Assembly (NCBI RefSeq): GCF_900290235.1
Contig: NZ_OLMK01000043.1
Coordinates: forward strand, 62,001 to 126,000
Reading direction: 5' to 3'
Length of the DNA stretch: 64,000 nucleotides
Source of the DNA: Streptomyces sp. MA5143a
GTDB taxonomy: Bacteria; Actinomycetota; Actinomycetes; Streptomycetales; Streptomycetaceae
In this document: positions 7,968 to 15,636 of the stretch, piece by piece
Position numbering within the stretch: position 1 is the first letter of the stretch
Layout of the letters: the number at the start of each line of letters is the position of its first letter
The notes under the pieces: model-generated
Told to the model about the DNA's origin: nothing
Seen by the model: only the letters and a program-made list of their open reading frames with translations
Database searches by the model: none
Made by a program: the position numbers and the translations under genes

Positions 7968-7970
7968 GGG

Positions 7971-8897
7971 TCAAAGACGGTCGGCACGAAGGCGGTCGGG
8001 ACGAAGGTCGGCGACGAGCCGGAACCGTTCCAGGACGGCCGACGTCGTGTCGTCCACGGTGAAGCCGGGATCCCCCAACGCGGCACGCATCTCCTCGCTG
8101 TGCCAGAACCGCTCGTGCCCCTCCCGCCACTCGGCCACACTGGTGTGCCCCTCCCCTTCGTCCACCACATGGGCGAGGTCCACGTCCGCCAGCGGGGCGA
8201 CACGCACACCGGTCACCTCGATGACGGCGACGGGCCGCTCGTCGGAGTCCACGACGACGGAACGGTCCCCGACGGCCGGCAGAGCCTCCCCCTCGTGCTC
8301 GTAGTCGACGACGAGCCCGGTGGTGGAGGTCTTGGCCCCGTCGAGAATGGCGGCGACGAGCCGATCCCGCAACGGACCGGGAAAGGCGAACTCGGCGGTG
8401 GGCAACGAACCGAACTCCGCGAGCGCCTCGTGTCCCGGACGAGCGACCGACGCCTCTCCCGTGACCGACGCCCCTTCCTCTTCCTCCACGGAACCCATTG
8501 CAGTCCCCGAACCGGCCCCGCTCATCGCGGCGCGCTCGGCCGCACTACGAAGGACACAGAACTCATTGCCTTCGGGATCGGCGAGGACGGCCCAGCCGGC
8601 CCCGTCCGGCTGCCGTCGATCGGCGACGAACGTGGCGCCGAGCCCCAACAGCCGCTCGACCTCCGCTTCCCGCGAGGTCGTGGGCCGCAGGCACAGATGG
8701 AGCCGGTTCTTGACGGTCTTGGGCTCCGGCACCTGGTTGAAGTAGAGGACCGGCCCGTCGGACAGCATCACTTGAGTCTCGTGGTCGCCGGGCCGTGCGT
8801 CGGGATGCACGGGGCTACCGGTCACCGCGCTCCAGAACCGAGCCAACCCGTAGGCGTCCGCACAGTCGATCGCCACGTTCTCCAGTACCGAGGTCAT
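7971..8897 (-). CDS. VOC (glyoxalase-fold) - ASCH domain fusion protein
   Basis: The 308-residue protein starts at ATG 8897 (MTSVLENVAIDCADAYGLAR). Residues about 1-120 are a VOC/glyoxalase-like domain with the FWSAVTG, LYFNQVPEPKTVKNRLHLCL and LADPEGNEFCVL signatures of the Glo-EDI-BRP-like family. After an acidic linker, residues about 165-305 look like an ASCH domain (ILDGAKTSTTGL, DRSVVVDSDERPVAVIEVTG, WREGHERFW), a PUA-related fold proposed to bind RNA or nucleotides. Each domain alone is common; the fusion is less so. It may be a self-standing metabolic or RNA-modifying protein. The substrate is unknown. It is divergent from the acyltransferase gene. Confidence 0.82.
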   Translation of the reverse strand: MTSVLENVAIDCADAYGLARFWSAVTGSPVHPDARPGDHETQVMLSDGPVLYFNQVPEPKTVKNRLHLCLRPTTSREAEVERLLGLGATFVADRRQPDGAGWAVLADPEGNEFCVLRSAAERAAMSGAGSGTAMGSVEEEEGASVTGEASVARPGHEALAEFGSLPTAEFAFPGPLRDRLVAAILDGAKTSTTGLVVDYEHEGEALPAVGDRSVVVDSDERPVAVIEVTGVRVAPLADVDLAHVVDEGEGHTSVAEWREGHERFWHSEEMRAALGDPGFTVDDTTSAVLERFRLVADLRPDRLRADRL

Positions 8898-9053
8898 GCG
8901 GGTGAGCCTGGCGGAGCGGAGACGCGCCCCGCCACCGAATTCAGGTGGGCCGTCCCGCAGTCGACCGGATGGGTACCGCACGCCCGACAACTGAGTAGGA
9001 GCACTCAGGCCCGCGGAGGCGGACCGCACCGACGATGGGGATCACCCTTCACA

Positions 9054-9080
9054 TCACTCATCTCACTCATCTCACTCATC
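9054..9080 (+). repeat. Three tandem 9-base repeats upstream of the acyltransferase
   Basis: TCACTCATC occurs three times in direct tandem, ending 24 bases before the acyltransferase start, in the shared control region with the divergent VOC-ASCH gene. It is a possible regulator-binding iteron or a simple slippage tract. Confidence 0.7.
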
Positions 9081-9104
9081 GAAGTGCAAGTCCGGGAGAC
9101 CCGC

Positions 9105-9767
9105 ATGCTCAGCCGCCTCGCCGACGTCCTGGTACCGACCGTTGGACGCCTCACGGTGACCGCCGACGCGGACGCCGTGCTGGCACCGGGCAGCATCATC
9201 GCCGCGAACCACACGTCGCTCGCGGACCCGGCCATAGTCCTGGCCGCGCTGCACCGCCTGGACGTCCACCCGGTGGTGATGGCGGCGGCGGGCCTGTGGC
9301 GCATCCCGCTGCTGGGCCGCGCCCTCACCCGCGAGGGGCACATACCGGTCCACCGCAACGACCCCCGCGCCGCGCGGGCCCTGGACCATGCCGCAGCCGC
9401 GCTGCGGGAGGGCCGCCTGATCCTCATCTACGCCGAGGGCGGCATCCCCACCCGCAAGGACGCGTCCGAAGCGCCCCCGGCCCCCTTCCGCACGGGCCTC
9501 TCCCGCCTGGCCCAACGCACCGGCGCCCCGGTCATCCCGGTAGGCCAGGCAGGAGCCCGCCGCGTCACCTCGGGCAACCCGGCCAAACAACTGGCGGGCC
9601 TGGCGACGGCCCCCCTCCGCCGCCCCGACCTCCACGTCCACGTGGGTGCCCCGCTGAACCTGACCGCCGACCCCGCGGTGAGCACGAAGCAGGCGCACGG
9701 CGCGGTGACGGCGGCTTGGCGGACGGCGGCGGGGCGGTTGGGGGAGGCGGCGGCGCTTGCGGCGTAG
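9105..9767 (+). CDS. 1-acyl-glycerol-3-phosphate acyltransferase-like (PlsC family)
   Basis: A 220-residue PlsC-type acyltransferase that would transfer an acyl chain to a glycerophosphate or related alcohol at the membrane surface. The catalytic HX4D motif is NHTSLAD (His36, Asp41). Motif II is VHRND (about 82-86). Motif III is the unusual YAEGGI (Glu111) instead of FPEGTR, and VIPVGQAG stands for motif IV. ATG 9105 has GGGAG seven bases upstream. At 220 residues it is of normal length. The altered motif III leaves the acceptor uncertain. A terminator hairpin follows. Confidence 0.87.
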   Translation: MLSRLADVLVPTVGRLTVTADADAVLAPGSIIAANHTSLADPAIVLAALHRLDVHPVVMAAAGLWRIPLLGRALTREGHIPVHRNDPRAARALDHAAAALREGRLILIYAEGGIPTRKDASEAPPAPFRTGLSRLAQRTGAPVIPVGQAGARRVTSGNPAKQLAGLATAPLRRPDLHVHVGAPLNLTADPAVSTKQAHGAVTAAWRTAAGRLGEAAALAA

Positions 9768-9800
9768 GGCGTTTCGGGGGCGTATCCGTGGTGGAGCCGA

Positions 9801-9819
9801 CGCGGGAATGAGGCCCGCG
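9801..9819. terminator. Terminator hairpin after the acyltransferase
   Basis: CGCGGG (9801-9806) pairs with CCCGCG (9814-9819) over a 7-base loop, 34 bases after the acyltransferase stop. It marks the left boundary of the accessory island. Confidence 0.5.
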
Positions 9820-10119
9820 TTCAACTTCGGACCGATAGGGACGCCCGGCCACGCCCGCCCGCCCGGCGGAGCACGGTCGCCATCGACCCGAAGCACCCCG
9901 TGCCCTTGACCTGAGGGGGAACTGCCGTCCGGGCGTCAGCCACTTCTCCGGCAAGTGCCCCCCCTGCCTTCCGGAGGCCACCCTGCCGCTCGCCCACGTG
10001 CTCGTCATGGGTGCTTCGACTCCGTCGGACCGCAATTGCTTCGCCCCGGGGCACGCGAGATTCGTATCCTGAAGCGCGTCCGCAGAGAGCAGACCGGTCC
10101 GTATCGGAGGCGTCCCCCG
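9820..10119. other. Intergenic stretch before the accessory island
   Basis: About 300 bases hold no convincing gene on either strand; the short frames here have no recognisable products. A ribosome-binding site GGAGG (10106-10110) precedes the TTG start at 10120. No integrase remnant, direct repeat or tRNA fragment was seen that would mark an insertion point. Confidence 0.5.
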
Positions 10120-11391
10120 TTGACCACGGATCTCAGTTCCGTCACCGGCGTCCGTCAGAGCCTCGCAGTCATCCTGCCCGTGCGACTCACTGTCCCACCC
10201 ACGTGGCCGACCGGGCCGATCCCCTTCGATCTGGGCAGCCGTCGTACCGATGTCTCCACACGGCAGACGTACTTCAACGCGGCTGCCGCCCGCGCCCTCT
10301 ACGGCACCACCGAACGGCCGTGCCGCTGGCACCGGTTCATGGACATACGGCACGAGGCGCTGTGGCTGCGTGGGATCGAGCTACTGCTCACCGCCACCGC
10401 GCGACACCCGCACCAGGCACTCGCCGTGCTGCACTTCGACGTCGAGGGGCCCGCACTCCTGGAGGCGCTGCGCGCCATCACCAACCGTCGGCCCGCAGAC
10501 CCGAACCCTCTCGAAGGCCCGCTGTCCCCGGCAGTGCTACTCGACGGCGTTGCGGAGACGCGCGTCGTCACGGCGCCGTTCGCCCTCGCCCACCCCTACA
10601 CGGTCGCCTTCCTCACCCCGGACGCGCACCATACGCCCGCGCTTCGCAGTGCCGACCGCCTCCCCGAGACCGCCGACCGGTGGCTGTGGTCCCTCGCATC
10701 CCGCTCCACAGAGACCGATTTCCCGGTACCGCTGGAGGCATGGCCGGACCGGACGGCTCAGACGCTTCGACTCTCCGCCGACTGGAGCGCCCTGGTACTG
10801 CGCCACGGAGCCGCCTTCCTCGGCCATCGCGCCGATTCCGGGGACGGCGACTTCTATGCCTTCGCGGAACTGCACTGCCGTACGGTGTACCTCGACGCCC
10901 TGCTGCTCGGCACCATCCAGCGTGACCACATCGACGAGCTGACGGACAGTCTGTCCGGCATCTTCGACGGCCCGAAACTCGCTCACCGGGTCTCCGCTCT
11001 GGAACGGCACATCGCGGGCTTCCGCAGTACGTACTGGCGTCAGCACCTCACGGCTCACGGCCCGGCCAACGACCTGTTGCTGTCGTTTCAGGCGCAGTAC
11101 CGTCTGTCGGCCCGATTCGGCGAGATCCTCGCGGAGGCGGCCGAGTACGCCCGTCTGGTGCAGACGCAGGAGAGCCAGCAGATCGCGGCAGCTCTGGGCG
11201 TTCTGACCATCCTGGGTCTTCCCTTGGGCACTGCGCTGAGCATTCTCCAAGTACTCGACATGAAGGGCTTCACCGCCCTAGTCGTGGCGCTCGTCGCCGC
11301 CCTGGCGACCACAGCCCTGGCTCTCACCACCCGCTACGGCCGCCTGGTCGTGTCCTCGCTGCGGGGCAGAAGCCCCGGCGACGTCCGCTGA
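10120..11391 (+). CDS. Two-TM C-terminal membrane protein with CorA-like topology
   Basis: A TTG start nine bases after GGAGG gives 423 residues. About 350 residues are soluble and end in a helical stretch rich in Gln/Glu/Ala (LVQTQESQQIAAALG). Two hydrophobic helices follow (about 355-379 and 384-406) separated by the tiny loop DMKG, then a basic tail. A long cytoplasmic domain, a stalk helix and a terminal TM pair resembles the CorA transporter layout, but the GMN signature is absent. I therefore call it CorA-like in topology only. A weak hairpin and 167 bases separate it from the four-gene operon downstream, so co-transcription is possible but not certain. Its function is unknown. Confidence 0.7.
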   Translation: MTTDLSSVTGVRQSLAVILPVRLTVPPTWPTGPIPFDLGSRRTDVSTRQTYFNAAAARALYGTTERPCRWHRFMDIRHEALWLRGIELLLTATARHPHQALAVLHFDVEGPALLEALRAITNRRPADPNPLEGPLSPAVLLDGVAETRVVTAPFALAHPYTVAFLTPDAHHTPALRSADRLPETADRWLWSLASRSTETDFPVPLEAWPDRTAQTLRLSADWSALVLRHGAAFLGHRADSGDGDFYAFAELHCRTVYLDALLLGTIQRDHIDELTDSLSGIFDGPKLAHRVSALERHIAGFRSTYWRQHLTAHGPANDLLLSFQAQYRLSARFGEILAEAAEYARLVQTQESQQIAAALGVLTILGLPLGTALSILQVLDMKGFTALVVALVAALATTALALTTRYGRLVVSSLRGRSPGDVR

Positions 11392-11397
11392 CAGTAC

Positions 11398-11421
11398 GAC
11401 GGACGCTACGGCCGGTCCGTC
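11398..11421. terminator. Weak hairpin between the membrane-protein gene and the DUF4145 operon
   Basis: GACGGAC (11398-11404) pairs with GTCCGTC (11415-11421) across ten bases, just after the stop at 11391. It could terminate or attenuate transcription. No T-tract follows. Confidence 0.35.
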
Positions 11422-11558
11422 AGGTGCCTCCACACTTCGAGTACCCCGGGAGCGCTGTTCGCGTACAAGATCGACTGGATACCGTCTGTACCCTCCGCTC
11501 AGCAGCCTGTTACTTTCCGACCTGCGGACCAGGGAGAGAAGAGGATGCGGGCAACGGG

Positions 11559-12827
11559 GTGACGGACAACGAGGGTGAGCCGCTCCGGCTGTACAGAAAA
11601 GCTCTGAGGTACGCGGAATCGGACCCCGAGGTCTTCCTCGGCACTGCGAGGAGAGCAGCGGAGTCGATCCTCTTGGACATTGCCCTTCGCGAGGCCGTCG
11701 GATCCAAGCCGACGCTCGAGGCCCTTCTGACGGTGCTCACGGCCAAGGGGCTGGTACCTCCCAAGGTGGTTCCGGCCGTTCGTACGATCCAGAACTACGG
11801 CAACTACGGCAGTCACGCCCAGGATTCCCCGGCCGAGGAGATCTCCGCCGAAGACGTCCGACCGTGCCTCGACGCCCTGACACAGCTGGCCGTGTGGTAC
11901 GGGCAGACCAGCAGCTCCCTGGCGGAGGAAGCGGCCAGGCACAGGCTCGCGGATCGCCGACGCGGTACCGGAACGACTCGTCTCGCTGACTCGACCCTGA
12001 TCGTGATCAAGGCAGTGCTGTTGGGCTGCGGTCTTGAGAAGGCGGTGGCCCGGCGCAACCATCGAGTGCTGCCGGTCCAACTCCCTTGGTCGGACAACCT
12101 TGTACGGGACGTGTCCACTCGCCTGCTCGACGTCGCGGTCTACAACGAGCAGCGGTCGCTCCGTCTGCTCGAATCGGACCAGGAGATCAGCGACCGGGTG
12201 GTGACAGTGGGGCGGGTCGGCTACTCGATGGGTGGCCGCAACTTCTATCTCCTCGCGGCCCGCGACGGGCGCTGGGGCGGAGTGACGGCCGAGGAGTTCC
12301 TGGAGCATCCCGCCGGTGCTCAGATCGCGGTGCCCAAGCACAGCGACATGTTCGACAACCTGCTGTCGGCGCTGTCGACGGACGAGGCGGGCCTGGCTGA
12401 CATGGGAGTGAGCATTCTCGATGTTCCTCATCACCTCGGCCTCGAACTGTTCCACCTGAACCGCGACGTTCTCGCGGTGGGCGGGCAGAATCTGCGGATG
12501 CACGCGCACGACGACGACGCGTATTTCGAGCTGCTCAACTCCGAGATGCTTCCGGCCTCTACACAGGTGCGTTTGCGTTCCGCGGCTGCCAATGTGCTCG
12601 TCGCGAACCGGACGTGGCTGGAAGAGCTGAATCTGCGCCCCGTGGAGCTGCACAGGCAACTGATGCGGTCCTTTCACGACATCGGATCGGACGACGAGAG
12701 CTACGAGCGCCTGGTCCGCGACCTGGTCACGCACGCTTCGTTCCCACCGGAGAGCCCGCTCGACAACCGCGAACGGCTGGTACGCCATGTGCTGTTCGAG
12801 AGTTATCGCTGGGGTCGGCCGTCATGA
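11559..12827 (+). CDS. DUF4145-containing protein
   Basis: A 422-residue cytoplasmic protein. Residues about 8-120 match the DUF4145 pattern: LYRKALRYAESDPEVFLGTARRAAE..., then NYGNYGSHAQD, a helical domain often attached to restriction or other defence-associated proteins. The remaining 300 residues, including VGRVGYSMGGRNFYLLAARDG and several acidic patches (HAHDDDAYFELL), belong to no family I recognise. The GTG at 11559 is chosen because residues just after it begin the DUF4145 helix. A longer N-terminus from 11424 would be Cys- and Pro-rich and unlike the domain. The stop overlaps the next start (ATGA), so it heads a translationally coupled operon with a PfkB kinase, a 2H phosphoesterase and an inositol-phosphatase-family enzyme. 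Confidence 0.75.
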   Translation: MTDNEGEPLRLYRKALRYAESDPEVFLGTARRAAESILLDIALREAVGSKPTLEALLTVLTAKGLVPPKVVPAVRTIQNYGNYGSHAQDSPAEEISAEDVRPCLDALTQLAVWYGQTSSSLAEEAARHRLADRRRGTGTTRLADSTLIVIKAVLLGCGLEKAVARRNHRVLPVQLPWSDNLVRDVSTRLLDVAVYNEQRSLRLLESDQEISDRVVTVGRVGYSMGGRNFYLLAARDGRWGGVTAEEFLEHPAGAQIAVPKHSDMFDNLLSALSTDEAGLADMGVSILDVPHHLGLELFHLNRDVLAVGGQNLRMHAHDDDAYFELLNSEMLPASTQVRLRSAAANVLVANRTWLEELNLRPVELHRQLMRSFHDIGSDDESYERLVRDLVTHASFPPESPLDNRERLVRHVLFESYRWGRPS

Positions 12828-13681
12828 CCGCCGTGAGGCGTGTACTGGTCGTCGGAGGAACGAACTTCGACATCATCGCCCAGTCGGACCGGGTCCCCGC
12901 CGAGCACGAGAAGCTGCGCGGCAACGCGTGCACCACACTGCCGGGGGGTGCCGCGGCGAACACCGCTGTGGGGCTGGTGCATCAGGGATGCTCGGTCCGG
13001 CTGGTGTCCGCCGTAGGCGACGACACCGCAGGCGCGATGTGTCTGGAGGTGTTGCGGGCGCGTGGCGTCGACACCTCGCTGGTGCGGGTGCAGGCCGGAG
13101 CCCGGACGAGCATGGCGATCGTGATCGCGTCGCCCGACAGCAAGAGGATGCTGACCTTCCAGGGCGCGGACCGGGACCTTGCCTTCAGCGCCGTCACGGA
13201 AGAGGACGTCCGCGGCTCGGATCACGTCCATGTGGTCGGTGACCCCACTCCGGCCCTCCAGCGCGTCGTCGGTCTCGCACAGCAGGCCGGGTGCGGCGTC
13301 TCCGTCGAGTGGAACGGCAGAGACATGAGCACGCTGGCGCCGAAACGATCACTGAACTTCATGAACGCCGACGAAGCCGCCCGCCTTCCACTGGCTCACG
13401 GCCCCGACGTCACCTCCACCGCACGGCGCTACGCCGAGCTCGTTTCGGGAGACGTGATAGTGACCTTGGGCGCCGAGGGCGCCCTGTGGGCCACGGCAGA
13501 CGGAAAACTGTTCCACCAACCAACCGTTCCGGTGGAACCGGTCGACAGGACGGGGGGCGGTGACGCGTTCGACGCCGGAGTCATCGCGGCCCGACTCAAA
13601 GGGGAGCCGGTCGCGGCCTGTTTGCGACGAGGTCTCGACGCGGCACTTCAAGTGATCACGAAAGTAGGAGCTCACCCGTGA
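12824..13681 (+). CDS. PfkB-family carbohydrate/nucleoside kinase
   Basis: A 285-residue cytoplasmic kinase expected to phosphorylate a sugar, nucleoside or similar alcohol with ATP. The N-terminal VLVVGGTNFDI strand, the LPGGAAANTAVGL glycine motif (family signature 1 region) and the C-terminal DRTGGGDAFDAG motif with the catalytic Asp (signature 2) are all present. Length is slightly short but complete. It overlaps the DUF4145 gene by ATGA and the next gene by GTGA, so expression should be tightly matched. The substrate cannot be read from the sequence. Its neighbours, a phosphoesterase and a phosphatase, suggest a phospho-ribose or nucleotide-derived compound, which is inference. Confidence 0.86.
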   Translation: MTAVRRVLVVGGTNFDIIAQSDRVPAEHEKLRGNACTTLPGGAAANTAVGLVHQGCSVRLVSAVGDDTAGAMCLEVLRARGVDTSLVRVQAGARTSMAIVIASPDSKRMLTFQGADRDLAFSAVTEEDVRGSDHVHVVGDPTPALQRVVGLAQQAGCGVSVEWNGRDMSTLAPKRSLNFMNADEAARLPLAHGPDVTSTARRYAELVSGDVIVTLGAEGALWATADGKLFHQPTVPVEPVDRTGGGDAFDAGVIAARLKGEPVAACLRRGLDAALQVITKVGAHP

Positions 13682-14313
13682 CGAGATGGCTTGGTGTTGC
13701 ACTGCTTCCGCGTGCGGACCATCTGCGTGCGGCCGTACGACTGCAGAAGGACGTCGGCGGTGACGTGGCCCTTGAGCCCCCACTGCATCCGGACGGCAAC
13801 CTGCCCCATGTCACGGTCTTCCAAGGACCCTTCACCGACTCACTCGACGCGGCTGAGGCCCTGGAGAGCATCGGTACGTCGGCGGCGGGCGCCGGCCTGC
13901 GGGGCGAGGTCGCCCTGTGCAGCGAAGGAGTGGTGTACCAGCCCACAGGCTGGCTGTTCCTCGCCCTCGAACGCCCGCCGCTGATCGAAGACCTGCAGAA
14001 GACCGCACTCACCACGCTGGCACCTCATCTCGACCGCGCGGCCTTCGACGGAACCAAGGACCTCTCCCGCTTCACGGCCGACGAGCGTGCCAGTTTCAAG
14101 AAATACGGTTACCGCTACACGGGAGACGCCTACGCGCCGCACATGACGTTGGGCCGGGCCTCGGAGGACGTCGCCCTGGACCTGGTCCGCACCGCGTCAC
14201 AGCGGGTCGCCCTGCCCAAGGACTGGGTCTTCGACCGGCTCAGCCTCTACGTCATGGGCCAGCACGGCGCCCATGCCGAGACGTTGTTCGACAGGCCACT
14301 GGACGCGAGGTGA
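13678..14313 (+). CDS. 2H phosphoesterase-family protein (2'-5' RNA ligase-like)
   Basis: A 211-residue cytoplasmic protein with two HxT motifs in the right places, HVT (His44-Thr46) and HMT (His155-Thr157), the catalytic pair of the 2H phosphoesterase superfamily. Members open 2',3'-cyclic or 1'',2''-cyclic phosphates, cleave 2'-5' bonds or degrade cyclic nucleotide signals. The surrounding strands (GNLPHVTVFQGPF; AYAPHMTLGRAS) fit the two symmetrical lobes. Start is a GTG within the stop of the PfkB gene (GTGA). Its stop in turn overlaps the phosphatase start. An active cyclic-phosphate or oligonucleotide esterase is plausible; the true substrate is unknown. Confidence 0.8.
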   Translation: MTRWLGVALLPRADHLRAAVRLQKDVGGDVALEPPLHPDGNLPHVTVFQGPFTDSLDAAEALESIGTSAAGAGLRGEVALCSEGVVYQPTGWLFLALERPPLIEDLQKTALTTLAPHLDRAAFDGTKDLSRFTADERASFKKYGYRYTGDAYAPHMTLGRASEDVALDLVRTASQRVALPKDWVFDRLSLYVMGQHGAHAETLFDRPLDAR

Positions 14314-15107
14314 CCAAGGTGCCTGAGCCTCACCGGCGGCGGGGACTGCCCGCACTACACGAGTTGCTCGCGGTCGCCGAAGAGGCCGTCGACGAGGCCG
14401 TCCGGTGGTTGTCGTCCGCCGGGGAGGAATGGTCCGCGACGCGGCTCAAAGCCTCCGGCGAGGAGGTGACGGACGCCGACGTCGAGGTGGAGGCACGGGT
14501 GACGCGGGTACTTCAGGCGCGTACACCGGAGATCCCGGTCGTCGGCGAGGAGTCGGCGACGGTGCCCGATGCCCCGCTGCCGCCGTGCTGCTGGTTGCTG
14601 GACCCGATCGACGGCACGATGAACTACACGCGCGGCGCACCGATGTACGCGATCTCCCTGGCCTACGTGGAGGAAGGTGTCCCTCTGCTGGGGCTGGTGC
14701 ACGCCCCGTCCCTGGGCCGACGCTGGTCGACCGGGCCGACTGCCCCCGGCTCGGTGACCAAGGGCGCTGCGGACGGCCAGTTGCGGCGCGCAGTCGTCGC
14801 TGTCTCGGGCACCGGCTCGGGCAGCGCGCACACCCGACGGTTCCTCAGCCGCGTCCAGGACGAGGCATACCGACTCCGCATGCAGGGCTCCATGGCCCTG
14901 GACCTGGTCGGCGTCGCAGAGGGCTGGCTCGACGCCTGCGTATGCATCGCACCCAAACCCTGGGACGTCGCGGCCGGGGTGGCCCTCTGCCTCGAACGGG
15001 GATACGCGGTTCTCGGGGCGGAGGGGCGGGCGTTCTCCTTCGACTCACCGGTACTCGTGGCGGGGGACCCCGCGCTCGCGCTGGCCGATCTGTGGGGAGG
15101 GCGCTGA
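14310..15107 (+). CDS. Inositol monophosphatase-family phosphatase
   Basis: A 265-residue Mg2+-dependent phosphatase of the IMPase/FBPase/CysQ superfamily. The metal-binding set is visible: GEES (Glu80, Glu81), the DPIDGT motif (Asp98, Asp101) followed by MNYTRGAP, and PWDVAAG with Asp219. The family dephosphorylates inositol phosphate, histidinol phosphate, 3'-phosphoadenosine 5'-phosphate or sugar phosphates, and sequence alone does not decide between them. The GTG start overlaps the 2H gene stop (GTGA), completing a run of three four-base overlaps. A strong hairpin 16 bases after the stop ends the operon. Confidence 0.87.
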   Translation: MTKVPEPHRRRGLPALHELLAVAEEAVDEAVRWLSSAGEEWSATRLKASGEEVTDADVEVEARVTRVLQARTPEIPVVGEESATVPDAPLPPCCWLLDPIDGTMNYTRGAPMYAISLAYVEEGVPLLGLVHAPSLGRRWSTGPTAPGSVTKGAADGQLRRAVVAVSGTGSGSAHTRRFLSRVQDEAYRLRMQGSMALDLVGVAEGWLDACVCIAPKPWDVAAGVALCLERGYAVLGAEGRAFSFDSPVLVAGDPALALADLWGGR

Positions 15108-15122
15108 CGAGCCGCGGCGCCA

Positions 15123-15141
15123 CGCGCCGCGCAGCGGCGCG
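15123..15141 (+). terminator. Terminator after the four-gene operon
   Basis: CGCGCCGC (15123-15130) and GCGGCGCG (15134-15141) form a perfect 8-base stem with a 3-base loop, 16 bases after the phosphatase stop. No T-tract follows, as is common in Streptomyces. Confidence 0.65.
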
Positions 15142-15171
15142 CATGGGGGACGGCGCGGGAGACGAGCAGCA

Positions 15172-15414
15172 GTGCCACGCGTGCTCGGCGCACTGGACTC
15201 CGCCTCCCTGTGGGCGAGCTCCCTTGCCATCCCGGTTCTCGCAGATCGCGTACGACACGAGCGCCGGTCCGACTTCGATAGCCGGGACGGCAAGCTGATG
15301 ACGCTGTTCGCCTGCTCGAAGATGCTCAGGCCGTACGCGCACCTGGAGGACCCACGGCAGGAACCGGCACGGCGCATGGCCGAGCAGGTCGTCAAGGAGC
15401 TTCAGGCAGGCTGA
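15172..15414 (+). CDS. Small ORF, possible gene remnant
   Basis: A GTG-started frame of 80 residues (contains DRVRHERRSDFDSRDGKLMT and MLRPYAHLEDPRQEP) has mixed composition with Phe, Tyr and Trp residues that looks protein-like rather than a GC-rich shadow. No ribosome-binding site is clear, and it begins only 31 bases after the operon terminator. It may be an independent small protein or the 3' end of a decayed gene. No family is recognised. It is convergent with the DUF397 gene. Confidence 0.35.
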   Translation: MPRVLGALDSASLWASSLAIPVLADRVRHERRSDFDSRDGKLMTLFACSKMLRPYAHLEDPRQEPARRMAEQVVKELQAG

Positions 15415-15441
15415 GGCGAGAGTGGTCTCGAAGGAGCACCT

Positions 15442-15636
15442 TCAGAGCCCGGCATCCCGTACGGCCCCCACGAAGTCGGCCCAGGCCTCGGAGCTGAAGG
15501 ACAGCCGCGGGCCGGAAGGGTCCTTGCTGTCTCGTACGACGCACCCGTTCCGCACGAAGGCGGCCTCCACACACTCGGTCCCGCTGCCCCCGCTGTATGA
15601 GGACTTGAACCACTGGTGCTCGGACCGTATCGGCAT
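15442..15636 (-). CDS. DUF397 small protein
   Basis: The 64-residue product carries the DUF397 hallmarks: WFKSSYSGGSGTECVEAA, a central VVRDSKDPSGP and a C-terminal W-DF-G-V-D helix (AWADFVGAVRDAG). These small cytoplasmic proteins are nearly always paired in Streptomyces with a DUF5753 XRE regulator, as in whiJ-like loci, and may act as its partner. The start overlaps the stop of the upstream XRE gene by one base (TAATG), so they are translationally coupled. Confidence 0.92.
   Translation of the reverse strand: MPIRSEHQWFKSSYSGGSGTECVEAAFVRNGCVVRDSKDPSGPRLSFSSEAWADFVGAVRDAGL

Noticed and set aside
10120..15107. Type III CRISPR or CBASS locus around the CorA-like protein
   Set aside because: No Cas10, CD-NTase, other cas gene or repeat-spacer array is present, so only a loose functional analogy remains.
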